A stretch of 52,633 nucleotides of DNA, taken from positions 1 to 52,633 of the forward strand of contig JAHEJC010000007.1 in NCBI GenBank assembly GCA_024639065.1, given 5' to 3'. How positions within the stretch are numbered: the stretch's first letter is position 1; the number at the start of each line of letters is the position of its first letter. Shown here piece after piece: positions 26,254-34,699 of the stretch. Made by a program: the position numbers and the translations under genes. A model generated the notes under the pieces. It had not been told where the DNA came from. It was given only the letters and a program-made list of their open reading frames with translations, and ran no database searches. The DNA comes from Lewinellaceae bacterium. GTDB taxonomy: Bacteria > Bacteroidota > Bacteroidia > Chitinophagales > Saprospiraceae.

Positions 26254-26281
26254 ACCGAATATGGTTATTTTTTTGAGGATG

Positions 26282-26289
26282 CAAAAGTA
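26282..26289 (-). promoter_or_regulatory. -7 box TACTTTTG for ettA
   Basis: Minus-strand TACTTTTG matches TAnnTTTG. It predicts a transcript starting near 26275, about 20 nt before the ATG at 26253, and rules out the upstream ATG at 26304. Confidence 0.5.
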
Positions 26290-26552
26290 AAGAAACTTAA
26301 TCAATTCAGATAATGATCGCTTCGTTGGAATAAGTCAAATTGATACGTTGAAAAAAATGCGGTGGCTTTCAAGCAAACGCTGCTATAAATCGCCCCTAGA
26401 GGGCTAGCTCACTATATACCACTAAAATGAGTAATCTTTAATGACCATTCATGCTGGATAATCCTTTTTAGTAGGTTCCATTTTAAATCGTTAACAACTT
26501 TTGGAGAGTATCGCATTGACAGAAAAAAAATTGGATTTTGCACCCTAATATT

Positions 26553-26560
26553 TACCTTTG
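26553..26560 (+). promoter_or_regulatory. -7 box TACCTTTG with -33 TTG for the DUF983 gene
   Basis: TACCTTTG with TTG at 26531-26533, 19 bp upstream, the spacing expected for the Bacteroidota primary sigma factor. Transcription should begin at about 26566, next to the ATG at 26568, giving a nearly leaderless message; the in-frame TTG at 26538 is inside the promoter and is not a start. Confidence 0.6.
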
Positions 26561-26567
26561 TGCCCTT

Positions 26568-26945
26568 ATGAAGAAATCCATTTTGTATAGTATCCCTATG
26601 TTAAAATGTCCTAGATGCAGAACGGGAGACTTATTTCCGAAATTAGTTATCTCCAAACCATTGGACATGCACGAATCTTGCAAGATTTGTCATCAAAAAT
26701 TTGTTTTGGAAACTGGCTTTTATTGGGGTGCCATGTTTATAAGTTATTCTATAAGTGCTTTTACTTTGTTTGGAATGTTAGCCCTTTTTCTTTTAGTACT
26801 TAAATGGTCCTTCAATGCAGCCTTTATAATTGGGGTGATTATCCTATTTATCTTTTATCTTTATATAGTAAGAATAAGTCGAAGCGTATGGATTCATTTT
26901 TTTGTTAAATATGATCCTTTAATGATTAATAATCAATCGAGATGA
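26568..26945 (+). CDS. DUF983 family membrane protein
   Basis: A 125-residue protein. It opens with a zinc-ribbon-like CPRCRTGDLFPK, has a second pair in ESCKICHQKF, and continues with two hydrophobic helices (about 55-85 and 88-110) and a short positive end. This is the DUF983 layout: a cytosolic four-cysteine metal site attached to a membrane hairpin. The start at 26568 is set by the promoter. Its stop overlaps the start of the rhodanese gene by 4 bp (ATGA at 26942-26945), so the two are translationally coupled. Family function is not known; membership in a rhodanese/sterol-desaturase operon suggests a sulfur or membrane-lipid link, but that is inference. Confidence 0.82.
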   Translation: MKKSILYSIPMLKCPRCRTGDLFPKLVISKPLDMHESCKICHQKFVLETGFYWGAMFISYSISAFTLFGMLALFLLVLKWSFNAAFIIGVIILFIFYLYIVRISRSVWIHFFVKYDPLMINNQSR

Positions 26946-27337
26946 AATTAGCTATTGTACTGAGTTTATGTTTTATATCCACAATATCTTGTCAATCAAC
27001 ATCCTCAAACGAGGGTGAACAGCGCATATCGCCGATCGTTCAGGTTAATGTGGATCAATTCAAAACGCTGATGAACACCACTACAGATTACATTCTTTTG
27101 GATGTAAGAACCCCTCAAGAAACAGCCTTAGGAAAAATCGAAGATGCCTTGGAGATTGATTACAAAAGCCAGGAATTCGAATCATCTGTTAATCAACTCG
27201 ATCCTAATAAAGTGGTATTGATTTATTGCCGAAGTGGAAAAAGAAGCATGAAAGCAGCAAGAGTTCTTGAACAAAAAGGGTTTAAAAAGATTTATAATCT
27301 AGATGGAGGATTCCTTAAATGGAACACAAAAGATTGA
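26942..27337 (+). CDS. Rhodanese-like lipoprotein
   Basis: A 131-residue protein with a lipobox STISC (Cys about residue 17) and one rhodanese domain. The active-site loop CRSGKRS (Cys near residue 101) has the family's six-residue form, and LLDVRTPQETALGKIEDAL is the conserved N-terminal CH2A region. It should sit in the periplasm or on the outer membrane and accept sulfur from a thiol or polysulfide, or act in redox signalling. The gene overlaps DUF983 and lies 6 bp before the sterol desaturase gene, so all three form one operon. Confidence 0.85.
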   Translation: MKLAIVLSLCFISTISCQSTSSNEGEQRISPIVQVNVDQFKTLMNTTTDYILLDVRTPQETALGKIEDALEIDYKSQEFESSVNQLDPNKVVLIYCRSGKRSMKAARVLEQKGFKKIYNLDGGFLKWNTKD

Positions 27338-27343
27338 ATACCT

Positions 27344-28375
27344 ATGAGTTTGTGGGAAACCATTTCAAATAGCTATTTGGGTTATTTCAATTATATATTA
27401 ACTGAAATCACCCATCCCGGTTGGCATAATTACTTTTATGCGTTAGTGGTTGTTTCTTTATTCTTCTTAATCTTGGAATGGATTAAACCTTGGAGGAAAT
27501 CCCAGTCTCGGTTCCGGAAGGATTTCTGGTTAGATTTTTTCTACATGTTCTTCAATTTTTTTCTTTTCTCACTCATTATATATAATGCGGCCTCCGATGT
27601 AGTTGTAAACTTTTTCAATAATGGCATTTTATCTTTAACAGGATTTGATTTGCAAGCATCTAATCCCATGCGTTTTTGGCCATTGTGGGCTATCTTATTA
27701 ACTGGGTTCATTGTACGGGACTTTGTTCAATGGTGGACCCATCGACTTCTTCATAAAATCCCAAGGCTATGGGAATTTCATAAAGTACATCATTCGGTGG
27801 AAGAAATGGGATTCGCGGCGCACCTCAGGTATCACTGGATGGAAACTATTGTTTATCGTTCTATTGAATATATACCCCTTGCCTTGCTGGGAATAGGTCT
27901 TTACGACTTCTTTATCATCCATATATTTTCACTGGCTATTGGTCATTATAATCATTCAAATCTTACCGTGAATAAATACACCACAGGAGGTATTTTGGGA
28001 TTCCTTATTGGTTTGGTTATTGCTTTCAGTGCATTTGAAACCAATATCCTTCCAGTAGATGTTGGGATTATCAATCAACTTTTGGTGATAGCAGGATGCA
28101 CCATTTTGGGTATTCTGATCTTCGGACCAATTATGAAGAAATTATTTAACAATCCCGAAATGCATATATGGCACCACGCCATGGAATTACCCGCGGAAAG
28201 AAAACTAGGTGTAAACTTTGGAATTTCTTTAGCGATATGGGACTATATTTTTGGAACCGTTTATATTCCGCATGATGGTCGAGATATACCATTGGGATTT
28301 CCAGGCATAGATGCTTTTCCACATGACTTTATGCATCAGGTAACTCATGGGTTTCAGTCTATTTCGAAGGAATAA
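27344..28375 (+). CDS. Sterol desaturase/fatty-acid hydroxylase family membrane protein
   Basis: A 343-residue membrane-bound di-iron enzyme. The eight-His pattern is complete: HRLLH (residues 133-137), HKVHH (146-150), HYNHSN, and MHIWHHAMEL near the C-terminus. Helices before and between the histidine boxes are clear. These enzymes oxidise lipid chains or sterols with oxygen; with no sterol genes nearby, hydroxylation of a fatty acid or of a carotenoid is the more likely reaction in this phylum. It is the last gene of the DUF983-rhodanese operon and overlaps the end of the convergent gldC gene by 17 bp. Confidence 0.87.
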   Translation: MSLWETISNSYLGYFNYILTEITHPGWHNYFYALVVVSLFFLILEWIKPWRKSQSRFRKDFWLDFFYMFFNFFLFSLIIYNAASDVVVNFFNNGILSLTGFDLQASNPMRFWPLWAILLTGFIVRDFVQWWTHRLLHKIPRLWEFHKVHHSVEEMGFAAHLRYHWMETIVYRSIEYIPLALLGIGLYDFFIIHIFSLAIGHYNHSNLTVNKYTTGGILGFLIGLVIAFSAFETNILPVDVGIINQLLVIAGCTILGILIFGPIMKKLFNNPEMHIWHHAMELPAERKLGVNFGISLAIWDYIFGTVYIPHDGRDIPLGFPGIDAFPHDFMHQVTHGFQSISKE

Positions 28376-28697
28376 TCTCTGTTTTTTCCGCAAAATACTG
28401 AGCAAATTTTTGCATTTCATTTGCAAGTTCACCATTATTCGTAGCACGGATATAGGTGTCGGCTAAAGCTCTAATTGTGTGGTAAACAAAACGATCCATC
28501 TCAACCACTTGCATTTCTTCTGTCCAGAGATCAATTTTTAGCGTATCCCGAGACTCGAGCTCAAAAAGTGACAGTAAGAATGCCTTACACTCGTTCCATT
28601 TTCCATTCTTGTCGGAGGCTGACCACCGAATAGATGCCGGAATATTCTTCTCATTTAAAGCAACTTCTATGTTTATACTTGATGTTTTTTTATTCAT
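28359..28697 (-). CDS. gldC: Gliding motility protein GldC
   Basis: A 112-residue protein that matches GldC across its length: SINIEVALNEKNIPASIRWS, SRDTLKIDLWTEEMQV-type core, VYHTIRALADTYIRATNN and FAQYFAEKT. GldC is a soluble cytoplasmic protein specific to Bacteroidota that in Flavobacterium johnsoniae is needed for gliding, and it also occurs in non-gliding relatives. No gldB or gldA is nearby. Its presence agrees with the three T9SS-exported proteins in the window. The stop end overlaps the end of the convergent sterol desaturase gene by 17 bp. Confidence 0.85.
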   Translation of the reverse strand: MNKKTSSINIEVALNEKNIPASIRWSASDKNGKWNECKAFLLSLFELESRDTLKIDLWTEEMQVVEMDRFVYHTIRALADTYIRATNNGELANEMQKFAQYFAEKTEIIPSK

Positions 28698-28746
28698 TTA
28701 TTTTATCATTTTCATGTTAAAGACAGATAATTGAAGACAGGATAAT

Positions 28747-29457
28747 TTATTTTCTTAAATCCTTGGATCGATAATATGCATCTGAAAGCTTTTGTAAAGC
28801 ATGGCTGGGATAAATGTGTAGTCCTGGATTTAACTGTTGAGCTGCATGAATCATTGCTTTTGCCACGACTTCGGCCTCTACGGGTTTATATTTAGTTAAG
28901 AGTCCGCCGGAAATTCGATCCAAAACGTTGCCAATCTTTCCTGCAGCTTGTTCCCCAAATCGCTGGGTAGGTCGTTTTCCTAACAACACCGATGGCTGGA
29001 ATAAATGAGTCGCCCAAAACGGTAATTTCTTAATTTCATCCTCCAGATAACCCTTAATTTTATTATAAAAAAACAAACTATCAGCATTCGCACCCACTGA
29101 GCTCACCAGTAATATTTGGTTAAACCCTTTCTGAGATGCCATCTTAGCAAAAGTTAAGTTATAGGTAAAATCTACTTTGATGAATTTCTTCTTTGAACCA
29201 GCATCCCTGATCGTGGTTCCTAAACATATATACAAGTCATCGCCATTAAATTGAGCATAAATTTTCTCTAACTGCTCAAAATTTACTTGAATATGGCGAT
29301 GTTTTGGATTTTTAGGAATCATTGATTTCCGAGCGATGGTAATTATTTGATTATAGGCCTTATGCTGGATTAAATATTTTAAACAATAGCTGCCTACCAA
29401 TCCAGTAGCACCAATAAGTACAGCCGTTTTTGCGCTTCTATCTATCTCAACCGTCAT
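28747..29457 (-). CDS. NAD(P)-binding Rossmann protein, HTATIP2/TIP30-like
   Basis: A 236-residue short-chain dehydrogenase-like protein. The dinucleotide loop GATGLVGSY (about residues 16-24) is at the N-terminus, DLYICLGTTIRDAGSKKKF is the characteristic segment of the TIP30 group (extended SDR, atypical), VSSVGANADSLFFYNKIKG holds a Ser and a Lys/Tyr pair in place of the classical YxxxK, and the C-terminus (PGLHIYPSHALQKLSD) closes the fold. It is likely an NADPH-binding reductase or regulator, without a known substrate. It is 50 bp upstream of gldC on the same strand and may be co-transcribed. Confidence 0.8.
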   Translation of the reverse strand: MTVEIDRSAKTAVLIGATGLVGSYCLKYLIQHKAYNQIITIARKSMIPKNPKHRHIQVNFEQLEKIYAQFNGDDLYICLGTTIRDAGSKKKFIKVDFTYNLTFAKMASQKGFNQILLVSSVGANADSLFFYNKIKGYLEDEIKKLPFWATHLFQPSVLLGKRPTQRFGEQAAGKIGNVLDRISGGLLTKYKPVEAEVVAKAMIHAAQQLNPGLHIYPSHALQKLSDAYYRSKDLRK

Positions 29458-29769
29458 AAAGTAAAGGTATAAAAATTAATTCCTGCCCCGGCCCAGCAAT
29501 TTTCTGATTTTTAAATAAATCTAATCTATAAGGAAGCTCATTTCCCACAATTTATTAATTCACTAAGAATCCAATTACCTAGTCATTAATTCTTAATACA
29601 TCCTGAAATAAAAATTTATTTCAAAAATAGGAGATAAGCACCAACCTTTCATAGCAAATCTTCGTGTATTGAAATATAGGCGTGTTTTGCATGCTTATAA
29701 GAGGAGCAATAAAGTTGACTTTTGATGACACCACCTATCTAAATTTTTTGAACATTTTGAGTTTTGATT
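29458..29769 (+). other. Intergenic region that may produce a plus-strand RNA
   Basis: 312 bp with no coding frame of note. It sits between two minus-strand genes, yet it is closed by a hairpin and T run facing the plus strand (29770-29821). No clear TAnnTTTG box was found for a start, so a small RNA here is possible but unproven. Confidence 0.3.
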
Positions 29770-29821
29770 GGAAAGTCTGTCCGTTCCGAGAGGTCTCGTT
29801 GATGGACTTTTCCTTTTTTTT
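29770..29821 (+). terminator. Strong intrinsic terminator facing plus
   Basis: GGAAAGTC pairs with GACTTTTCC (one bulge), an inner stem CGAGA/TCTCG extends it, and eight T residues follow (29814-29821). There is no plus-strand gene upstream to terminate; the T run overlaps the stop codon of the convergent TraB/GumN gene. In the minus direction no T run follows. Confidence 0.6.
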
Positions 29822-30629
29822 AACCAGGAGATGCCCAGCCTAGAATAGGGGCAACCTTAAATCCTTCTTGCTTTAATAATCTGAGGATTCCATAATTACC
29901 ACTTAAATGTGCTGCTCCAATAGCAATGAATGATGGTAATGATAGAATCATCTTTGATATGGTTTTGACCATTTCCCGATTTCGATCATACAGTAGTAAG
30001 CCACGAATTTCTCCGAGCTGTTTTTTAGTTTTTTGATATAATGCATCAATCTGCTCAAGATGATAGTTCTGGACAATCTTTTGAATCTCGCGCTGATATT
30101 TATTAACATTTTTCCCAATTGATAATAAAGACTTTATTTGAAACTCCAACGACATCGAATGCATAATCTGAAATTGTTTTTCAAATGATTCCACACCCTT
30201 ACATTCTTTGTTACGTTCTTTAGCCAGGTTCCATAGGTGCTGATCCAGCGTGACCTTCCCATCAATTGTCAATAAGGTTTCCGTTATTAATTGAATAGTC
30301 ATCAAGGGTGGGAAATGATCAAAATATCGTATATCAAAATTGAAGGCCTTCTTTAAAATGGCCCTTAGCTTGGTATATTGATTATGTCTTAAAGTATTTT
30401 TTAAAGAAAAATTTCTTAATATTTGATCGATTGAAAAGTTTGACAGGCTATCCGCATCGAGATCCATTTCCAGCGCAAATAAAGGACAAGACTCAATATA
30501 AGGAATAAGCATCCTACATCTATCAATAATTGCTTTGTTCTTGACATGCATCGTACCAAACAAAAAAGAGGGAGATTCGACTCCCTCCTTTTCTATTTTC
30601 CAAAGCAGTGAATTTCTATTTCTGCTCAT
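29820..30629 (-). CDS. TraB/GumN family protein without signal peptide
   Basis: A 269-residue protein of the TraB/PrgY/GumN superfamily, predicted membrane-associated metalloproteases of the Tiki type. The N-terminal motif FLFGTMHV carries the conserved GTxH, and the C-terminal motif IAIGAAHLSGNYGILRLLKQEGFKV carries the GAxH-xG.G-l...L...G segment; FALEMDLDA supplies the conserved Glu. Unlike many family members it has no leader peptide or membrane helix, so it should act in the cytoplasm. It is 12 bp downstream of the Lrp regulator gene, probably the same message. Confidence 0.83.
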   Translation of the reverse strand: MSRNRNSLLWKIEKEGVESPSFLFGTMHVKNKAIIDRCRMLIPYIESCPLFALEMDLDADSLSNFSIDQILRNFSLKNTLRHNQYTKLRAILKKAFNFDIRYFDHFPPLMTIQLITETLLTIDGKVTLDQHLWNLAKERNKECKGVESFEKQFQIMHSMSLEFQIKSLLSIGKNVNKYQREIQKIVQNYHLEQIDALYQKTKKQLGEIRGLLLYDRNREMVKTISKMILSLPSFIAIGAAHLSGNYGILRLLKQEGFKVAPILGWASPG

Positions 30630-30641
30630 TATAGGATAGCT

Positions 30642-31127
30642 TTAAATATCATCACCATAATCAAAAGGTAAGACCTTGGAGTCTTTAACCGTTGATAAGG
30701 TCACCAATGTTTTAAGGCGTTCGATTTCTTCTATCTGAGATAAAGTCTTAAATAAAAGTTGCTCATAAGTGGGAATATCCGCACAGACGATTTTAATCAT
30801 AAAATCTGCTTCTCCGGTAATAATGTAGCATTCGGTGATTTCCGGAATTTCTTGGATTTTAGAAATGAATGAATTAAGTGCATCTTCTTTTTTCCAAGCT
30901 AGTGAAACCAGCACAAATGTTTTTACATTGAGACCAATTGCATTTGGATTAACCTCAGCGTGATAACTGTTAATAATACCGCTTTGTTCTAATTTTTTAA
31001 CTCGCTCTAACGTAGGTGCAGGCGATAAATTAATTTTCTTGGATAGGTCTAAGTTTGTGATCTTACTATTCTCTTGTAAAATTTTAACAATTTTCCGGTC
31101 TATCCTATCAAGTTTCATATCTGACAT
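30642..31127 (-). CDS. Lrp/AsnC family transcriptional regulator
   Basis: A 161-residue regulator. The N-terminal helix-turn-helix spans DRIDRKIVKILQENSKITNL and then KKINLSPAPTLERVKKLEQ; the C-terminal RAM domain (VNPNAIGLNVKTFVLVSL, then ITGEADFMIKIVCADIPTYE) binds amino acids and sets the octamer state. A short acidic tail follows. It is transcribed in the same direction as, and 190 bp downstream of, the glutamate dehydrogenase gene; control of gdh by it is plausible given that family members sense amino acids. It is upstream of the TraB/GumN gene with a 12-bp gap. Confidence 0.88.
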   Translation of the reverse strand: MSDMKLDRIDRKIVKILQENSKITNLDLSKKINLSPAPTLERVKKLEQSGIINSYHAEVNPNAIGLNVKTFVLVSLAWKKEDALNSFISKIQEIPEITECYIITGEADFMIKIVCADIPTYEQLLFKTLSQIEEIERLKTLVTLSTVKDSKVLPFDYGDDI

Positions 31128-31316
31128 AATGCTAATTTATGCTATTACATGATTTAATACTTATTAAATATATAATAATTCAAGTTAGAAGGCCTTATTA
31201 GGAACAATCGAATATCGGACAAAGATAAAAATCCAAATAGAATTCACTTTCAATCTCAATCTCCTGATGGTAAAACTTCAATCTAGATTTACCATTTTCT
31301 ATTTGATCATTTACCA

Positions 31317-32723
31317 TTATGGAAATACACCCATATTAATATAATCATTTCCTATTTTTTCCAGCGCAGTAATAAATGCTGCGGTACGCAAATCCTTTAC
31401 ATTTCTTTTTCGTTTATAGACATTTCTGAATTGGTGATAGGCTGTTACCATAGTTTCTTCTAATCCTGACCTAACCAGATCAATTTCATCAGCACCTTTA
31501 ACCAAGAACTTTTTTTCTTTATTATTTGCTGACTTTCCTGTTTGTTTTTCTACAAAACCTACCAGGTTTTCATAGACATTTTGATCAAATCGTTTTTCCA
31601 TTCGACCAAAACGCATGTGTGAGAGATTCTTCAACCATTCAAAATAAGAAACGGTGACTCCGCCGGCATTTAAATACATATCCGGAATGATAATAGTTCC
31701 TTTTTTCAATAATATCTCTTGAGCATCGGCAGTAACCGGGCCGTTGGCAGCTTCAGCAATTATTTTTGCCTTAATCCTTTTGGCGTTGCCTTTGTGTATT
31801 TGATTTTCTAAGGCAGCAGGAATTAAAATGTCACATTCGAGTTCCAGGGCTGCTTCTCTTGATTCAAGATTTTTCGCTCCATTAAAACCTAAGATGCTGC
31901 CAGTGCTAGATCTATGTTTACACAGCTTATCTATATCTATTCCCTTGGGATCATATATTGAGCCCTCATATTCTGAAACAGCAATGATCTTTGCACCGCC
32001 TTCGTTCCTACAAATGATACCGGCATATCTTCCCACATTGCCCAATCCTTGTATCACTATGGTTTTACCCTCCATTCCTGGTTCCATTCCAATTTTCTTG
32101 ACATCTTCTTCGATCGACAACAATTCCTTAAGTCCGTAATAAACACCTCTTCCGGTAGCTTCTACCCTGCCCCGAATGCCATTTTGATGTACAGGTTTTC
32201 CAGTAACACAAGCTATCGAATCGATGTCTCCTCCTTTAAATACATTGTAAGTATCCAGAATCCAAGCCATCTCTCGACCTCCGGTACCATAATCTGGTGC
32301 TGGAACATCAATACCGGGTCCAATGAAATTTTTCTTAATTAATTCACTGGTATATCTGCGCGTAATCCTTTCCAACTGATCTTCAGTATATTTCCAGGGC
32401 GTAATTTTTACTCCTCCTTTGGCCCCTCCAAAAGGAACATCAACTAATGCACATTTGTAGGTCATTAATGATGCAAGCGCCATAACTTCGTCTTGAGTCA
32501 CGTGCGAGCTATACCGGATTCCTCCTTTTGTTGGCAAGCGGTGATGACTATGTTGGACCCGATAGGCTTCTATCACTTTGATTTGTCTGCCAATTTTTAC
32601 TGGAAAGCGTAACTGCAAGACAGAATTGCATTCTCTAATCTGAGAGAGTAATCCCTTAGGCATTGTGGTTAATGCTGCAGCTCGATCAAAATTTCGCTGC
32701 ACACTTTGATAAAATGTTGACAT
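31317..32723 (-). CDS. Glutamate dehydrogenase (Glu/Leu/Phe/Val family)
   Basis: A 468-residue enzyme. The catalytic Lys lies in PFGGAKGGVKI, substrate binding uses GGIRYSSHVTQDEVMALASLMTYKCALVD, and the NAD(P) fold begins at VVIQGLGNVGRYAG. The YDCDILIPAALENQIH-type segment and AEAANGPVT also match Glu dehydrogenases rather than leucine or phenylalanine ones; length over 440 also fits GDH. The reaction converts glutamate to 2-oxoglutarate and ammonia. It follows ccmD with only a 4-bp gap, so its transcript probably comes through the cytochrome c maturation genes. The Lrp regulator lies downstream. Confidence 0.9.
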   Translation of the reverse strand: MSTFYQSVQRNFDRAAALTTMPKGLLSQIRECNSVLQLRFPVKIGRQIKVIEAYRVQHSHHRLPTKGGIRYSSHVTQDEVMALASLMTYKCALVDVPFGGAKGGVKITPWKYTEDQLERITRRYTSELIKKNFIGPGIDVPAPDYGTGGREMAWILDTYNVFKGGDIDSIACVTGKPVHQNGIRGRVEATGRGVYYGLKELLSIEEDVKKIGMEPGMEGKTIVIQGLGNVGRYAGIICRNEGGAKIIAVSEYEGSIYDPKGIDIDKLCKHRSSTGSILGFNGAKNLESREAALELECDILIPAALENQIHKGNAKRIKAKIIAEAANGPVTADAQEILLKKGTIIIPDMYLNAGGVTVSYFEWLKNLSHMRFGRMEKRFDQNVYENLVGFVEKQTGKSANNKEKKFLVKGADEIDLVRSGLEETMVTAYHQFRNVYKRKRNVKDLRTAAFITALEKIGNDYINMGVFP

Positions 32724-32727
32724 GTAT

Positions 32728-32958
32728 TTATTGTTTAATTATTGGTATATCTTTTTCTAATTTCTTTAGTCGTCGATCCATCCGAACCAGAAAATAAACC
32801 AGTCCTAAAAATATTAAGACAATTACCCCGACCACCACATACATCTTTCCAATGTTGTTATTAAAATCATTCGCTATTTCCTGGCTCCATATACTTTCAC
32901 TATCAAATAGAATAAATGATATTAAAAAGAAACTATTAAGAAAAGGTCTTTTATTCAT
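32728..32958 (-). CDS. ccmD: CcmD-family small membrane protein
   Basis: A 76-residue protein with a signal-like N-terminal segment (FFLISFILFDSESIWSQ), one strong membrane helix (MYVVVGVIVLIFLGLVYFLV) and a charged C-tail RMDRRLKKLEKD. This matches the alternative CcmD family found in Bacteroidota, where it sits behind ccmC and helps release holo-CcmE. The classical short E. coli CcmD differs in sequence. It starts 27 bp after ccmC and ends 4 bp before gdh, so it is inside the operon ccmB-ccmC-ccmD-gdh. Confidence 0.78.
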   Translation of the reverse strand: MNKRPFLNSFFLISFILFDSESIWSQEIANDFNNNIGKMYVVVGVIVLIFLGLVYFLVRMDRRLKKLEKDIPIIKQ

Positions 32959-32985
32959 ATTTATGAGACTTCACTTTTAATCAAT

Positions 32986-34032
32986 TTAAGTATTCGCTTT
33001 TTCTAGAAATAATTCATTAACACGATGATACCTATACAATAAATTTGCCATCCATAATCCCATTAACATCCAGCCAACCACCGCTGGATAAAACACCATT
33101 CGCATCGTATTATCTAAATCATCGGAGCCCAACGCAGGATTACCACCATTACCAGGATGAAGACTATCTACTAATCTTGGAATAACAAATAATAATGGAA
33201 TAAGTGCCACAAAAGCAAAGATGTTGTATGCTGCAGCAATCCTCGACTTTTTATCATTATCATCTATAGATGACCGCAGTACAAAATAGGCCAAATAAAT
33301 GAGTAATGCTACTGCTGACATATTTTGTTTTATGTCAAAACTCCATGGTGCACCCCAAGTATAAGTCGCCCATAACATTCCAGTAACTAATCCCATCATT
33401 CCAAATAAAATGCCCACCTCAGCATACGACCTGGCTTGTTGATCAAATCGTATACCACCAACGCGTAAATGTTGGATACTGCGAATCATAGAAAGCAAGA
33501 ATAATAATATCATAGCAAACCAGAGACTCACATGGAAATATATATTTCGAATCGTTTCTTCTAAAATCTTTCGATATGGGAACTTAAAAAAAGTTGCTTT
33601 TTCTAACTTAATTTGATCAAGCGGTATCCATTGAGGAACGGAAGCTGAGACTTCGTCCGTAGATAAAAATAAAGCACCTGGTAAAATTGAATTTCCATCT
33701 TTTTGGTTATTGATGACTAAAGTTAGATCCTGTATTCCCGGAGTTCCAGGCGTAATTTTCGGAAAATTAAACAAAGCCTTAATTTTTTGATCGCCAACCA
33801 CCTCGACACTAGTAGCTTTAAGCAGATGATCATGTTCTCCTTTCAAAAACACAGTAGGTTTGGAAGATGAATAATGCGTATTGTAGGTCCAGATATCTAA
33901 AATTTGTTGGTTCCCAGCTACTACTTTTATTGGCGAAACCTTTTTAATACCAGGCCCAAGAGGAACTAATAGCCCTGCAATAAATGAATAGACAATTAAT
34001 GATACTGCTAATATTTTAACCCACGTTTTCAT
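32986..34032 (-). CDS. ccmC: Heme exporter/cytochrome c assembly protein CcmC with an N-terminal periplasmic extension
   Basis: A 348-residue membrane protein. Residues 5-25 are a first helix; 30-160 form an extra periplasmic beta-domain of unknown role (GPGIKKVSPIKVVAGNQQIL to SVP); six helices follow. The heme-handling set of CcmC is present: His167 in FHVSLWF, a degenerate tryptophan-rich WWD motif WGAPWSFD (226-233), and His292 in DSLHPG. Typical CcmC is about 240 residues, so the N-terminal extension stands out, although similar extended forms occur elsewhere in the phylum. It handles transfer of heme to CcmE. It follows ccmB with 1 bp between stop and start. Confidence 0.83.
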   Translation of the reverse strand: MKTWVKILAVSLIVYSFIAGLLVPLGPGIKKVSPIKVVAGNQQILDIWTYNTHYSSSKPTVFLKGEHDHLLKATSVEVVGDQKIKALFNFPKITPGTPGIQDLTLVINNQKDGNSILPGALFLSTDEVSASVPQWIPLDQIKLEKATFFKFPYRKILEETIRNIYFHVSLWFAMILLFLLSMIRSIQHLRVGGIRFDQQARSYAEVGILFGMMGLVTGMLWATYTWGAPWSFDIKQNMSAVALLIYLAYFVLRSSIDDNDKKSRIAAAYNIFAFVALIPLLFVIPRLVDSLHPGNGGNPALGSDDLDNTMRMVFYPAVVGWMLMGLWMANLLYRYHRVNELFLEKANT

Positions 34033-34033
34033 T

Positions 34034-34699
34034 CTATTCCTTCCATATTATGGGAAACAGCCATAAAGATAAACCTAATAATATCAAGCTTATTGCTCCC
34101 AAAATTAAAAAGTCAGTCTTATACGTGGGTTCCATGACTAAACCCATCGTATTTCTGCTAAGCTTTACTAGGGTCAACACAATAGGAATAACTACCGGTA
34201 AACCCAGAATTGCCATCAAAGTAGCACTCTGTTGACCTTGAACTGAAATAGCAGAAATAAATGTCAATGCAATTGAAAGTGCCAGACTTCCAGCGATAAT
34301 AACCCCCAGAAACATACCAACTTCGTCCACCATGTTTGCCGTAAATATGCTCAATAAGGCAAATGTGATGAGTGCCATCAACAACGTAAGTAAAAAATTA
34401 TAGATCACTTTTGACACCAAGACAATATATGGATCAACTAGCTGAAAATAGTATAACTTCCGTCTTCCACTCTCTTGCAAAAATGATTTTACCACTCCAT
34501 TTAGAATACCAAACAATAGAATTATCCAAAATAAACTATTCCAAGCCTCCGCTTCTATGTTTGAAAATGAAAGAAATACAATAAATGTTGCGGTGATAAT
34601 ATATAGGATGATGCCTCCTAACGAAAATTTATTTTTCCAATCTATGGACCAGTCTTTTTGAATGTATCGCAAGACCTGGTTCAGTGTAAAATCACTCAT
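34034..34699 (-). CDS. ccmB: Heme exporter protein B (CcmB)
   Basis: A 221-residue membrane protein with six helices. The family opening VLRYIQKDWSIDWKNKFSLGG, FFL-type loop QESGRRKLYYFQLVDPYIVL, and the conserved QQSATLMAILGLPVVIPIV helix all match CcmB, the transmembrane partner of the CcmA ATPase in the cytochrome c maturation pathway. The ccmA gene is not present in the window, and no other ATPase gene is adjacent. It is the first gene of the ccmB-ccmC-ccmD-gdh run; 8-15 bp upstream of the ATG the minus strand reads TATCTTTA, one base from the TAnnTTTG box. Confidence 0.9.
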   Translation of the reverse strand: MSDFTLNQVLRYIQKDWSIDWKNKFSLGGIILYIITATFIVFLSFSNIEAEAWNSLFWIILLFGILNGVVKSFLQESGRRKLYYFQLVDPYIVLVSKVIYNFLLTLLMALITFALLSIFTANMVDEVGMFLGVIIAGSLALSIALTFISAISVQGQQSATLMAILGLPVVIPIVLTLVKLSRNTMGLVMEPTYKTDFLILGAISLILLGLSLWLFPIIWKE

